Below are positions 46,220-54,770 of a stretch of DNA of 64,000 bases, in pieces. Where the stretch lies: positions 124,001 through 188,000 of the forward strand of contig JAYRYZ010000002.1 in assembly GCA_041916775.1 (NCBI GenBank), read 5' to 3'. Positions within the stretch are counted from its first letter, which is position 1. Every line of letters starts with the position of its first letter. Position numbers and translations under genes: made by a program. Source of the DNA: UBA2357 sp041916775. Lineage in GTDB: Bacteria; Pseudomonadota; Gammaproteobacteria; Burkholderiales; Rhodocyclaceae. The notes under the pieces were generated by a model. The model was given only the letters and a program-made list of their open reading frames with translations, was not told the DNA's origin and ran no database searches.

Positions 46220-46474
46220 TCAGCCGCGCGCGTCGAAGATGCGCTTGGCAGCGACCACCAGTACGCGTACCTCTTCGAAACTCATGTCCGGGAATCGCTC
46301 GCGCAGCGTGCGGTAGGCGAGGTGATCCAGCCCGTGGTGGCTCCACTGATTCTCGGGTAGGAAGAAAGGCTCGACGATGTCGAGGGCCTCCTCGAAGATC
46401 GCCCTCAGGCGATGGTGCTGACGCCGATCCGGGTCGGTGTGGGGCCTGCCTGCTGTGGTTTCGGTCTGGTCCAT
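46220..46474 (-). CDS. Small protein of unknown function beside PRK
   Basis: An 84-residue open frame directly upstream of the second PRK on the same strand. It has a hydrophilic His/Arg-rich start, then a helical acidic part with NQWSHHGLDHLAYRTLRERFP and a C-terminal helix FEEVRVLVVAAKRIFD. No signal peptide, membrane segment or known motif is seen. Codon use looks like that of its neighbours, and the tight spacing to PRK supports a real gene in the same transcript. I do not recognise the family. Confidence 0.6.
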   Translation of the reverse strand: MDQTETTAGRPHTDPDRRQHHRLRAIFEEALDIVEPFFLPENQWSHHGLDHLAYRTLRERFPDMSFEEVRVLVVAAKRIFDARG

Positions 46475-46538
46475 CTTGGTTCTCGATTCATGTTCAGGGC
46501 ATGCGTTGGCCTGCCCAGTAAAGCCAGTTTCATGCCAT

Positions 46539-47348
46539 TCAGGAATGCGCGGCGAGCCAACTGCGCCACTCGCTGAACAAAGACGGGCTTGACGCCGCGA
46601 TCACGCCCCGCTTGACCGCCGGACCGGCCATCAGCGATCCGCCATCGAGCGATACCGCCTGGCCGCCGGCCTCGTCGAGGATGAGCTGCCCCGCCGCGTA
46701 ATCCCACAGCTTCTGGCCGCCATGCAGATACACGTCGAGGCGTCCGGCTGCGACGAAGCACCATTCCAGGGCACTGGAGCCGAAGTTGCGCTGTGAGTAG
46801 TAGGGCGGACGCACCGCAAGCTCGTCGCCAAGGTGGTTGCTGATGCGCTTGAAGTCCACCCCGGCCACGGCATCCGCGAGTCGTGCGGCTGCCGGGCGCA
46901 GCGGGAGTTCGACACCGTTCAGGAAAGCACCGGCCCCTTTTGCGGCGAAGAAGGATTCGTCCGTGACCGGATTGTGCACAACGCCGAAGCGTGGCTCGTG
47001 ATCGACCAGGTAGGCGATCGAGACGGCGAAGAACGGGATCCCGTTCGCAAAGTTGGTGGTGCCGTCGATGGGATCTATGCACCACATGCCCCGGCGACCT
47101 TCCGACCACAGGTGGGATTGCTCCTCTTCGGTCATCTCCTCGCCCAGCACCGGGCCGGGCTGAAGGCGGGGCAGCTCCTCGGAGAAGCGGCGTTGCGACT
47201 CCACATCAGCCTCGGTGAAGAGTGAGCCGTCTGCCTTGTGATTGCGCGCCGTTTTCAGGTAGCGTGGAAGGATGACCTCATGGGCGACTTCTCGCACCAG
47301 CGATTCCAGGGCACGGGCCTGCGCAAGTCTTTGAAGGGCGGTCTGCAT
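46539..47348 (-). CDS. suhB: Inositol monophosphatase family protein
   Basis: Mg-dependent sugar-phosphate phosphatase of the IMPase family, 269 residues. The three metal-site motifs are present: GEEMTEEEQ, WCIDPIDGTTNFANGIP and WDYAAGQLILDEAGG. Related to SuhB and to CysQ-like or FBPase-like relatives; the substrate is not certain, although location beside carbon-metabolism genes would also fit a bisphosphatase. It is divergent from rsmE. Confidence 0.82.
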   Translation of the reverse strand: MQTALQRLAQARALESLVREVAHEVILPRYLKTARNHKADGSLFTEADVESQRRFSEELPRLQPGPVLGEEMTEEEQSHLWSEGRRGMWCIDPIDGTTNFANGIPFFAVSIAYLVDHEPRFGVVHNPVTDESFFAAKGAGAFLNGVELPLRPAAARLADAVAGVDFKRISNHLGDELAVRPPYYSQRNFGSSALEWCFVAAGRLDVYLHGGQKLWDYAAGQLILDEAGGQAVSLDGGSLMAGPAVKRGVIAASSPSLFSEWRSWLAAHS

Positions 47349-47469
47349 CGTTTTGGCGCTCGCGGTTCTGGTGATGTCGTTGAGAGCTTACGCGGGGGGT
47401 GTCCGATGGGACAAGTGGCGGATGCCGGACGTGCATCGACGCTGTCGCCGGCTGCTTCGATTCGGTTCG

Positions 47470-47475
47470 TATAAT
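47470..47475 (+). promoter_or_regulatory. Perfect -10 box abutting rsmE start
   Basis: TATAAT ends three bases before the ATG at 47479 and six before the ATG at 47482. Transcription would begin at about 47482, which suggests a leaderless mRNA. No good -35 is seen. Confidence 0.5.
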
Positions 47476-47478
47476 AGC

Positions 47479-48204
47479 ATGATGATTTCGCGCTTCTTTT
47501 TTCCCGGGCAGCTCCCGGCTGCAGGGGTCGTGACGCTCCCCGATGCGCTTGCGCATCATGCGGTGCGTGTATTGCGGCTTGCGCCAGGGTCGCGGGTGGC
47601 GCTGTTCGACGGTCGCGGCGGTGAGGTCGTGGCACGCCTTGCGCCCCTGGGCAAGGGCTGCGAGGCGCACATCGAGGCGCATGTCGAACGGGAGTGCGAG
47701 TCTCCGCTGCGGCTGGTGCTGGTGCAGGCGCTGGCAAGCGCGGACAAGATGGACTGGGTGGTACAGAAGGCGGTGGAGCTCGGCGTTACGGCGATTCTGC
47801 CGGTGGCGGCCGAGCGCTCGGTACTGCGGCTCGCCGGTGAGCGTGCTGCGAAGCGGGTCGAGCACTGGGGGCAGGTTGCGGTTGCAGCGTGTGAGCAATC
47901 GGGCCGCAACCGCGTGCCGGCGGTGGCGCCGGTGGTGACCCTTTCGGCGTACCTCGCCGCGCATCGCGAGGTCGACAAACTGCTGTTCGATCCGGCGGCG
48001 CGGGGCCGGTTTGCCGATGTCGGCGAGCCGCGGGGCGAGCGTCACATTCTGGTAGGGCCGGAGGGCGGCTGGTCTCCGCAGGAGCTTGCCGCGTGCGCGG
48101 TGGCGGGCTGCGTGCCGGCATCACTGGGGCCGCGCGTGCTGCGTACCGAAACAGCCGGTCTGGCGGCACTTGCCGCGAGCCAGGCGTTGTGGGGGGATCT
48201 CTGA
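47479..48204 (+). CDS. rsmE: 16S rRNA m3U1498 methyltransferase RsmE
   Basis: SPOUT-class methyltransferase that methylates U1498 of 16S rRNA, using SAM; 241 residues. The N-terminal PUA-like part (SRFFFPGQLP, LRLAPGSRVALFDG) and the SPOUT knot with LVGPEGGWSPQE and LGPRVLRTETAGLAAL are diagnostic. Two adjacent ATG codons (47479, 47482) are possible starts; no ribosome site is seen and a TATAAT lies directly upstream. The stop abuts the next ATG (TGAATG). Confidence 0.94.
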   Translation: MMISRFFFPGQLPAAGVVTLPDALAHHAVRVLRLAPGSRVALFDGRGGEVVARLAPLGKGCEAHIEAHVERECESPLRLVLVQALASADKMDWVVQKAVELGVTAILPVAAERSVLRLAGERAAKRVEHWGQVAVAACEQSGRNRVPAVAPVVTLSAYLAAHREVDKLLFDPAARGRFADVGEPRGERHILVGPEGGWSPQELAACAVAGCVPASLGPRVLRTETAGLAALAASQALWGDL

Positions 48205-49692
48205 ATGTTCGAATCGGTGGAAATAGGCCACAAGACCTCCAAGGAGGACTTCGAGAAGGTCGAGTCTCAGCTGCGCGCCGAGTTGCTCGATGCGCAGTAC
48301 GATCTGCGCGAGTTGGGCGCGTTCTCGGTCGTGGTGCTGATCAACGGGGTGGATGGCGCCGGCAAGGGGGAGACGGTCAACCTGCTCAACGAATGGATGG
48401 ATCCGCGGCACATCGAGACCTGGGCGTTCGACCTGCCGTCGACAGAGGAGGCGGAGCGCCCGTACATGTGGCGCTTCTGGCGCGCGTTGCCGCCCAAGGG
48501 CAAGATCGGTGTGATGTTCGGCAACTGGTACACCCAGCCGATCCAGGACAGGGTGGACAAGCGCACGAAGAAGCCCGAGCTCGACCAGCGCATGGACGAC
48601 GTCGTACGGTTCGAGAGCATGTTGGTGCGTGAGGGCGTGTTGCTGATCAAGCTCTGGTTTCATCTGCCCAAGGCCGGGCAAAAGGCGAGGCTCGCCGCGC
48701 TGGAGAAAGATCCGAAGACACGCTGGCGCGTGACCGCGGCCGACTGGCACTACTACAAGCTCTACGACCGCTTCCGGGAGGTGGCCGAGCATGTGCTGCG
48801 TCGCACCAGCACCGGTGAGGCGCCCTGGCACATCGTCGATGGCACCGATGCCCGCTACCGCACGCTGTTCGTTGCGCGCACCCTGCTGGACGCAATGCGC
48901 CGGCGTCTGGATGCGGTGAGCCACCACTGGGGGCAGCGTCAGACCGCCCCCCCGCTGCCCTGTGTGCTCGATAGCCAGAACATCCTGAATACCCTGCAGC
49001 TCGACCAGCCACTTGGCAAGAAGGAATACCAGGCGTCGCTCGAGGAGCTGCAGGGGCGGCTCGCGATGCTCGTGCGTGACGCTGCCTTTCAGGAGAAGGC
49101 GCTGGTGCTGGTATTCGAAGGCCACGACGCGGCGGGCAAGGGTGGGGCCATCCGGCGCGTGACCGCGGCGCTGGATGCGCGGCGCTACCGCATCGTGCCG
49201 ATCTCTGCGCCTTCCGACGAGGAGCGCGCCCAGCCCTACATGTGGCGTTTCTGGCGACAGCTGCCGCGGCGTGGGCGGGTGGTGTTCTTCGATCGCTCCT
49301 GGTACGGGCGGGTGTTGGTCGAGCGGGTCGAGGGCTATTGCAGCGAGGCCGACTGGATGCGGGCGTACTCCGAGATCAATGATTTCGAGGACGAACTGAT
49401 CGCCGCGGGGGCCATCGTCGTGAAGTTCTGGCTGGCAATCAGCCAGGATGTGCAGCTCGAGCGTTTCAAGGAGCGCGAATCCCTGCCGCACAAGCGCTTC
49501 AAGATCACCGAAGACGACTGGCGAAACCGCGACAAGTGGGACCAGTACGAACGCGCGGTGTGCGACATGATCGACCGCACCAGCACCGAGAACGCGCCGT
49601 GGACGCTGGTCGAGGCGAACAACAAGTACTTTGCGCGCATCAAGGTCATGCGCACCATCTGCGAGCGGCTGGAGGAAGCGCTCGACCGTTGA
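48205..49692 (+). CDS. pap: Polyphosphate:AMP phosphotransferase (two-domain PPK2)
   Basis: Class II PPK2 with two fused PPK2 domains, 495 residues; transfers phosphate from polyphosphate to AMP, giving ADP. The C-terminal domain is the canonical one: Walker A EGHDAAGKGG (about residue 308), YMWRFWRQLP and the lid/Walker B FFDRSWYGRV. The N-terminal domain keeps NGVDGAGKGE (about residue 47) but has FGNWYTQP instead of the FDRSWYGR motif, so it is probably non-catalytic. It follows rsmE without a gap. Confidence 0.9.
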   Translation: MFESVEIGHKTSKEDFEKVESQLRAELLDAQYDLRELGAFSVVVLINGVDGAGKGETVNLLNEWMDPRHIETWAFDLPSTEEAERPYMWRFWRALPPKGKIGVMFGNWYTQPIQDRVDKRTKKPELDQRMDDVVRFESMLVREGVLLIKLWFHLPKAGQKARLAALEKDPKTRWRVTAADWHYYKLYDRFREVAEHVLRRTSTGEAPWHIVDGTDARYRTLFVARTLLDAMRRRLDAVSHHWGQRQTAPPLPCVLDSQNILNTLQLDQPLGKKEYQASLEELQGRLAMLVRDAAFQEKALVLVFEGHDAAGKGGAIRRVTAALDARRYRIVPISAPSDEERAQPYMWRFWRQLPRRGRVVFFDRSWYGRVLVERVEGYCSEADWMRAYSEINDFEDELIAAGAIVVKFWLAISQDVQLERFKERESLPHKRFKITEDDWRNRDKWDQYERAVCDMIDRTSTENAPWTLVEANNKYFARIKVMRTICERLEEALDR

Positions 49693-49724
49693 ACCGCTTG
49701 GACGTCACGCGGCTGCTGACGCAA

Positions 49725-49753
49725 CTGGCATGACAGCTGCGTTCCGCTAGAAT
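49725..49753 (+). promoter_or_regulatory. Candidate promoter of argA
   Basis: CTGGCA (49725-49730) and TAGAAT (49748-49753) are 17 bases apart, upstream of the argA TTG at 49816. Confidence 0.5.
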
Positions 49754-49815
49754 GCGCGGGTTGCGGAACCCACCTTCACGGGCTCGCGGGTGCGGGCCGA
49801 GAACCTGGAAACGAC

Positions 49816-51171
49816 TTGAGCAGCGACAACAGAAACCACTCCGTGCCGGTCGAGTCCACCGGCGATTCCGCCCGCTTCGTTGCCTGGGTGCGCGGTGCGG
49901 CGCCCTACATTCACGCATTTCGAGGGCGTACCTTCGTGATCGGTTTCGGCGGCGAGGTCATGGGCAGCGATCGCGCGCAGAGTCTCGCCTACGATTGCAA
50001 CCTCCTTGCCGCCTTGGGCATCCGCCTGGTGCTGGTGCATGGAGCGCGTCCGCAGATCGAGGCCGAGATGGCGCGCCGCGGCCTGGAGTCGCGCTATCAC
50101 CATGGCCTGCGGGTCACGGATGCGGCGGCGCTGGAGTGCGTCAAGGCGGCGATGGCGGTGACCCGCTTCGAGCTCGAGGCGCTGCTGTCGCAGGGGCTTC
50201 CCAACACGCCGATGGCGGGAAGCTACATGCGCATCACCGGGGGCAACTTCATCACTGCGCGCCCCGTCGGTGTCGTCGATGGCGTGGATTACCAATACAC
50301 CGGCGCAGTGCGCAAGATCATCGCTGACGAGATCCGTGCCGACCTCGACCAGCAGAACGTGGTGCTGATCACGCCACTGGGCGTGTCCCCGGCGGGAGAG
50401 ATCTTCAACCTCAGCATGGAGGATGTGGCCGAGGCGGTCGCGGTGGCGTTGAAGGCGGAGAAGCTGATCTACCTTTGCGATGCGCCGGGACTCCTCGACG
50501 CCGAAGGGCGGCTCATCGATTCGATCACCGCCGACGAGGCGCAGCGCAAGCTGCAGGCGGGCGAGGGGCTCACCGAGGATCTCGACCTGTACCTGCCGCG
50601 CGCGATCAGCGCGGTGCGCCGGGGCGTAGGGCGTGCCCACCTCATCGATCACGACAAGGATGGCGGCCTTCTGCTCGAGTTCTTCACCCACGCCGGGGTC
50701 GGCACAGTGGTGTCGCGCGATGCGCTGTTCCGCCTGCGCGAGGCGACGTTCGAGGACGTCGGAGCGCTGATCTCGCTGATCTCGCCGATGGAGGCCGATG
50801 GCTCGCTGGTGCGTCGCGGCCGCGAACTGCTCGAGCGCGAGATCGACCGTTTCACTCTCGTCGAGCATGACGGGGTACTCGTCGGCTGTGCTGCGCTGTA
50901 CCCCTTCAGCGAAGAGAACGCCGCCGAGCTCGCCTGCCTGGCTGTCACGCCGGAATACCGGCGCGCGGGGCTAGGCGATCAGTTGCTCAAGCGTCTCGAA
51001 CGGCGGGCGCGGCAGCAACGCTTGGAGCGATTGTTCGTGCTCACCACGCGCACCGCACACTGGTTTCGCGAGCGTGGCTTCGTCGAGGCCGACCCGGATG
51101 CGTTGCCGCGCCAGAAGCGTGAGATGTACAACTATCAGCGTCGCTCGAAGGTGTTCGTGAAGACCCTATGA
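49816..51171 (+). CDS. argA: N-acetylglutamate synthase ArgA
   Basis: First enzyme of arginine synthesis: acetyl-CoA plus glutamate to N-acetylglutamate; 451 residues. An N-terminal amino-acid-kinase-like regulatory domain (FVIGFGGEVM, LVLVHGARPQIE) is followed by a C-terminal GNAT domain with acetyl-CoA loop VTPEYRRAGLGDQL. The start is a TTG at 49816, with GGAA about eight bases upstream; no ATG gives a full domain. It overlaps the GGDEF gene by 4 bases (ATGA), so the two are coupled. Confidence 0.94.
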   Translation: MSSDNRNHSVPVESTGDSARFVAWVRGAAPYIHAFRGRTFVIGFGGEVMGSDRAQSLAYDCNLLAALGIRLVLVHGARPQIEAEMARRGLESRYHHGLRVTDAAALECVKAAMAVTRFELEALLSQGLPNTPMAGSYMRITGGNFITARPVGVVDGVDYQYTGAVRKIIADEIRADLDQQNVVLITPLGVSPAGEIFNLSMEDVAEAVAVALKAEKLIYLCDAPGLLDAEGRLIDSITADEAQRKLQAGEGLTEDLDLYLPRAISAVRRGVGRAHLIDHDKDGGLLLEFFTHAGVGTVVSRDALFRLREATFEDVGALISLISPMEADGSLVRRGRELLEREIDRFTLVEHDGVLVGCAALYPFSEENAAELACLAVTPEYRRAGLGDQLLKRLERRARQQRLERLFVLTTRTAHWFRERGFVEADPDALPRQKREMYNYQRRSKVFVKTL

Positions 51172-52952
51172 CCAGCCAACCCACCGGCAAGCAGGGCTCG
51201 ACATCCGGCGTGGATGACGGGGGCGCTCGGCCGCCGCTGGGGAGTGCTGCGGTCGCGGTGCTTTTCGCCGTGCTCGTGTTCGGTCTGCTGGCGGTGCTTC
51301 ACTTCGGGTTGCACATGCTGGGAGCAGGAACACTCGGGGCGCTCCTGCTGTTCGCCGCTGCCGGCGTGGCGGCCGGTGTGCTCGCATACAGGCACATCCT
51401 CAAGCGTTGTCATGTGCGCGCGCTCTACCGTCACCAGGTGGCGCACCACATCGCACTGCTGGACGCGGCCAATCCGCCGTCGGGGCCGATGTCCTCCCCG
51501 ATGGTGGAGCCCGCCTCGCGCGAGATGTTCGACCGTATTGATGCCGCTGCAAGGCAGCTCCGCCTGCTGCGCGAGATCGAGGAGGGCGTGCATGGTCTCG
51601 AGGCGCTGTTCGACCTGCACGGCAAGCTCGTCTGGATCAGCCCTTCCGTGGCACGTCTGACCGATCATGACCAGGCCGCCTGCATGGCGGCGGCCGATGC
51701 CATCGAGTTCCTGGTGCACGAGTCGGACCGCGCATATTGCCGCAAGATGGCGATGCGGATCGCCGACGGCAGCGAGGCCGAGGATTTCGAGATGCGTCTG
51801 GTGCGTCGTGATGGGGAGATCCGCTGGGTGGCCTGCCACCTGAGACCGCTCGGTCGCGACGATGACGACTCCCGCGGCATGCGGCTCTCGGCCGAGGATA
51901 TCCATGCGCGCAAGGAGACGGAGTACAAGCTGCTCGAAACCGTCGCCGAGCTGCGGCGCTCGCAAGCGCTGCGCGAGCACTACCTGTCGCGCAGCAACGA
52001 CGAGCGGATGCGCCTCACGGCGCTGCTGAACATGATCCGGCTGGGCATCCTGTTCCTCGACCGTGATCACCGCGTGCTCTATTGCAACCGGGCGATGCTG
52101 GGCATCTGGGGCTTCTCGCTGGACGAAAACCTCATCGGTGTGCGTGACACCGTGCTGTTGCGCCGCATGGCGCAGATGCTGGACGACCCGGAGTCCTACC
52201 TCGACCATGTGCACGGCCGGCTGGGCGAGCGCGAGAATCACGAGGCGTACGAGTTCGCGCTGGCCGACGGCCGCATCCTCACCGATGCCACCGCTCTCGT
52301 CGAGGGGCCTGACAGCACCGATATCGGCAGAGTGTGGATCTTCGAGGACGTCACCGAGGCCCGCCGGACGGCCCAGCGTCTGGTGCAGATGGCGGAGCGC
52401 GATCCGCTCACGGATCTCTTCAACCGGCGGCGCTTCCATGAGGAACTTGACCGGGCGCTCGCGAACGCGAGCCGGCGTGGCGCCACGGTGGGTTTGCTGA
52501 TGTTCGACCTGGATGGCTTCAAGCCGATCAACGACATGTACGGCCATCAGGCGGGCGATGAGGTGCTGGTCAAGCTCTCCCGCAGCGTCGGCGCACTCAT
52601 CCGCCGTGACGAGTTCTTCTGCCGCCTGGGGGGCGACGAGTTCGCGGTGCTGGTGCCGGACGTGAAGGGAAGAACCCTGCCCGAGCTTGCGCGTCGCGTC
52701 GTAGAATGCGTGGCTGCGCTGTCGTTCCGTTTCGACGATACCGATGTGGGTTTGACCGCGAGCGTCGGCATTGCCCTGTTCCCTGAACATGCCGATGACC
52801 CGGAACGACTGGTCGCAGCGGCGGATCAGGCGATGTACCAGTCGAAGAGCGCAGGGCGCAACCGCTGGTCCATCGCGACAATCCAGCAGGCGTGCCAAAA
52901 TGGCGGCATGCGGACGGACCGCGCAGAATCCAATCCAGCAAGTGAGGAATGA
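51168..52952 (+). CDS. Membrane PAS-GGDEF diguanylate cyclase
   Basis: Predicted c-di-GMP synthase of 594 residues. Two transmembrane helices (about residues 23-47 and 53-72) anchor it; one or two PAS-like sensor regions follow (RRDGEIRWVACHLRPL; later LDRDHRVLYCNRAMLGIWG) and then a GGDEF domain (about 420-585) with the active-site motif intact in CRLGGDEFAVL. The position of the RxxD inhibitory site reads RRDE, so product inhibition may be lost. ATGA overlap with argA; yggX follows after 3 bases. Confidence 0.9.
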   Translation: MTSQPTGKQGSTSGVDDGGARPPLGSAAVAVLFAVLVFGLLAVLHFGLHMLGAGTLGALLLFAAAGVAAGVLAYRHILKRCHVRALYRHQVAHHIALLDAANPPSGPMSSPMVEPASREMFDRIDAAARQLRLLREIEEGVHGLEALFDLHGKLVWISPSVARLTDHDQAACMAAADAIEFLVHESDRAYCRKMAMRIADGSEAEDFEMRLVRRDGEIRWVACHLRPLGRDDDDSRGMRLSAEDIHARKETEYKLLETVAELRRSQALREHYLSRSNDERMRLTALLNMIRLGILFLDRDHRVLYCNRAMLGIWGFSLDENLIGVRDTVLLRRMAQMLDDPESYLDHVHGRLGERENHEAYEFALADGRILTDATALVEGPDSTDIGRVWIFEDVTEARRTAQRLVQMAERDPLTDLFNRRRFHEELDRALANASRRGATVGLLMFDLDGFKPINDMYGHQAGDEVLVKLSRSVGALIRRDEFFCRLGGDEFAVLVPDVKGRTLPELARRVVECVAALSFRFDDTDVGLTASVGIALFPEHADDPERLVAAADQAMYQSKSAGRNRWSIATIQQACQNGGMRTDRAESNPASEE

Positions 52953-52955
52953 AGC

Positions 52956-53228
52956 ATGGCAAGAATGGTCAATTGCGTGAAGCTCGGGCGCGAGGCCGAG
53001 GCGCTCGACATGCCGCCGGTGCCCGGGGCACTGGGCAAGCGCATCTTCGACAACGTCTCCAAGGAAGCATGGCAGCAATGGGTGAAGTACCAGACCATGC
53101 TGATCAACGAGAACCGTCTCAATCTGATGGATGCGCGTGCGCGCAAGTACCTGTCCGAGCAGATGGAGAAGCACTTCTTCGGTGACGGGGCAGACCAGGT
53201 GGGCGGTTACGTCCCGCCGTCGGCCTGA
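52956..53228 (+). CDS. yggX: Fe(II)-trafficking / oxidative damage protection protein YggX
   Basis: Small cytoplasmic protein of 90 residues implicated in iron trafficking and protection of Fe-S clusters. MARMVNCVKLGREAEALD with Cys7 and WQQWVKYQTMLINENRLN are family hallmarks. It starts 3 bases after the GGDEF gene stop with a GAGG ribosome site. A bidirectional terminator follows. Confidence 0.95.
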   Translation: MARMVNCVKLGREAEALDMPPVPGALGKRIFDNVSKEAWQQWVKYQTMLINENRLNLMDARARKYLSEQMEKHFFGDGADQVGGYVPPSA

Positions 53229-53247
53229 GCAAGGCTGCAGCACCAAG

Positions 53248-53279
53248 AAAAATGGCCACCCGAGAGGGTGGCCATTTTC
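53248..53279. terminator. Bidirectional terminator between yggX and phoU
   Basis: A perfect 13-bp stem (AAAATGGCCACCC 53249-53261, GGGTGGCCATTTT 53266-53278) with a GAGA loop. The arms supply A and T runs on both sides, so it serves the convergent yggX (plus) and phoU (minus) transcripts. Confidence 0.9.
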
Positions 53280-53303
53280 GTATCTGGGGCGGCGGACTGA
53301 GCC

Positions 53304-54017
53304 TCAGCGCACTTCGCCGATCTTCTGCTCCAGATCCTCGACCGTGTTGTGGCGCACGTCCTTCCCTTTGACCATGTACACGACGTACTCGGCGATGTTC
53401 GTGGCGTGATCGCCCACACGCTCGATCGACTTGGCGATGAAGAGCACGTCCAGGGAGCGGGTGATGAGGCGCGGGTCTTCCATCATGTGGGTCGCGAGCT
53501 GGCGCAGGATGCCCTTGAAGATGGCATCGACTTCCTTGTCGCGGCGCGCGATGTCGGCGCTGGCGGAGATGTCCTTGCGCGCGAAGGAATCCATGGCGTT
53601 GCTGAGCATGCTCAACGCAAGGTTTGCCACATAGCCGAGTTCGACCTTGGGTACGAAGGCCGACTCGGACTCGACGATGGGGCGTGCCGCCTTCGCGATC
53701 TTCTTGGCCTCGTCGCCGATCCGCTCCAGATCGGTGATCATCTGCATCATCGTCACGATCAGGCGAAGATCGCTCGCGTGCGGCGCATGGCGAGCGATGA
53801 GCTGAATGCAAAGCTCGTCCAGCTCGACTTCCTCGCGGTTGACATGCTTGTCACCCTGGATCACCTTTTCGATCAGGAGCATGTCGTTCTCGGCGAGGCC
53901 GCGCAGCGCGTCCGCAACCTGGGAGTGCACGTACTCTGCCATCAGCAGGATGCGGCGCTGGATTTCGTCGAGCTCGTCATCGAACCTGGCGACAATGTGC
54001 TTGTTCATGTTGATCAT
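53304..54017 (-). CDS. phoU: Phosphate regulon regulator PhoU
   Basis: Cytoplasmic metal-binding regulator that represses PhoR/PhoB signalling when PstSCAB is saturated; 237 residues. Two three-helix repeats carry the E/DxxxD motifs (DLERIGDEAKKIAK and SIERVGDHATNIAEYVVY). MINMNKHIVARFDDEL starts it (ATG at 54017; 54008 is an alternative). Unlike the common pstSCAB-phoU order, it lies about 52 kb from pstAB in this window, after rpiA and moeA on the same strand. Confidence 0.95.
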   Translation of the reverse strand: MINMNKHIVARFDDELDEIQRRILLMAEYVHSQVADALRGLAENDMLLIEKVIQGDKHVNREEVELDELCIQLIARHAPHASDLRLIVTMMQMITDLERIGDEAKKIAKAARPIVESESAFVPKVELGYVANLALSMLSNAMDSFARKDISASADIARRDKEVDAIFKGILRQLATHMMEDPRLITRSLDVLFIAKSIERVGDHATNIAEYVVYMVKGKDVRHNTVEDLEQKIGEVR

Positions 54018-54085
54018 CTGGAGTTTCTCGGATTCACGCAGACTAACAGTCGAAGATGACGGATTTGTTGCAGCAACGTGACGTG

Positions 54086-54748
54086 TCAGGCGCGCAGGTG
54101 TCGTTCGACACCCTGTGCGGTGGCGAGCAGCAGCACGTCCGCGCCACGTTGTGCGAAGAGCCCGTTCGTCACCACGCCGACGATCTGGTTGAGCTCCGCT
54201 TCCAGCGCCTCGGGATCTGAGATCTGCAGTCCATGCACGTCGATGATCAGGTTGCCGTTGTCGGTGACGAAGCCCCCGCGCAGCTGCGGGCGGCCACCCA
54301 GCGCCTGCAGCCGGCGTTCCACCTGGGCGCGGGCCATCGGGATGACCTCGATGGGGAGCGGAAACGCGCCCAGGGTCTCGACGCGCTTCGTGGCGTCGCA
54401 GATGCAGACGAAGCGTTGTGCGACCGCGGCGACGATCTTCTCGCGCGTCAGCGCTCCGCCTCCGCCCTTGATCATGCACATGCCGGCGTCGATCTCGTCC
54501 GCGCCGTCGATGTAGACCGGTAGATCCGTGACCTCGTTGAGGTCGATCACGGGGATGCCGTGCGCCTGCAGACGGCGTGTGCTCGCCTCCGAGCTGGAGA
54601 CCGCACCGGTGATGCGGCTCTTGACCCCTGCCAGCGCGTCGATGAAGTGGTTTACCGTGGAGCCTGTACCCACGCCCACGAGTCTGCCGGTCTCCACATA
54701 GTCGAGCGCCGCATATGCCGCGGCCTTTTTGAGTTCGTCCTGGGTCAT
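54086..54748 (-). CDS. rpiA: Ribose-5-phosphate isomerase A
   Basis: Interconverts ribose 5-phosphate and ribulose 5-phosphate, supplying PRK with substrate; 220 residues. The start MTQDELKKAAAYAA matches the family; upstream ATGs at 54760 and 54766 are in frame. GVGTGSTVNHFIDAL, DGADEID and KGGGGALTREKI are the phosphate-binding and catalytic motifs. It is 22 bases downstream of moeA's stop and 68 bases before phoU. Confidence 0.96.
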   Translation of the reverse strand: MTQDELKKAAAYAALDYVETGRLVGVGTGSTVNHFIDALAGVKSRITGAVSSSEASTRRLQAHGIPVIDLNEVTDLPVYIDGADEIDAGMCMIKGGGGALTREKIVAAVAQRFVCICDATKRVETLGAFPLPIEVIPMARAQVERRLQALGGRPQLRGGFVTDNGNLIIDVHGLQISDPEALEAELNQIVGVVTNGLFAQRGADVLLLATAQGVERHLRA

Positions 54749-54770
54749 CCTGGTATCCATCGTCATAAGT

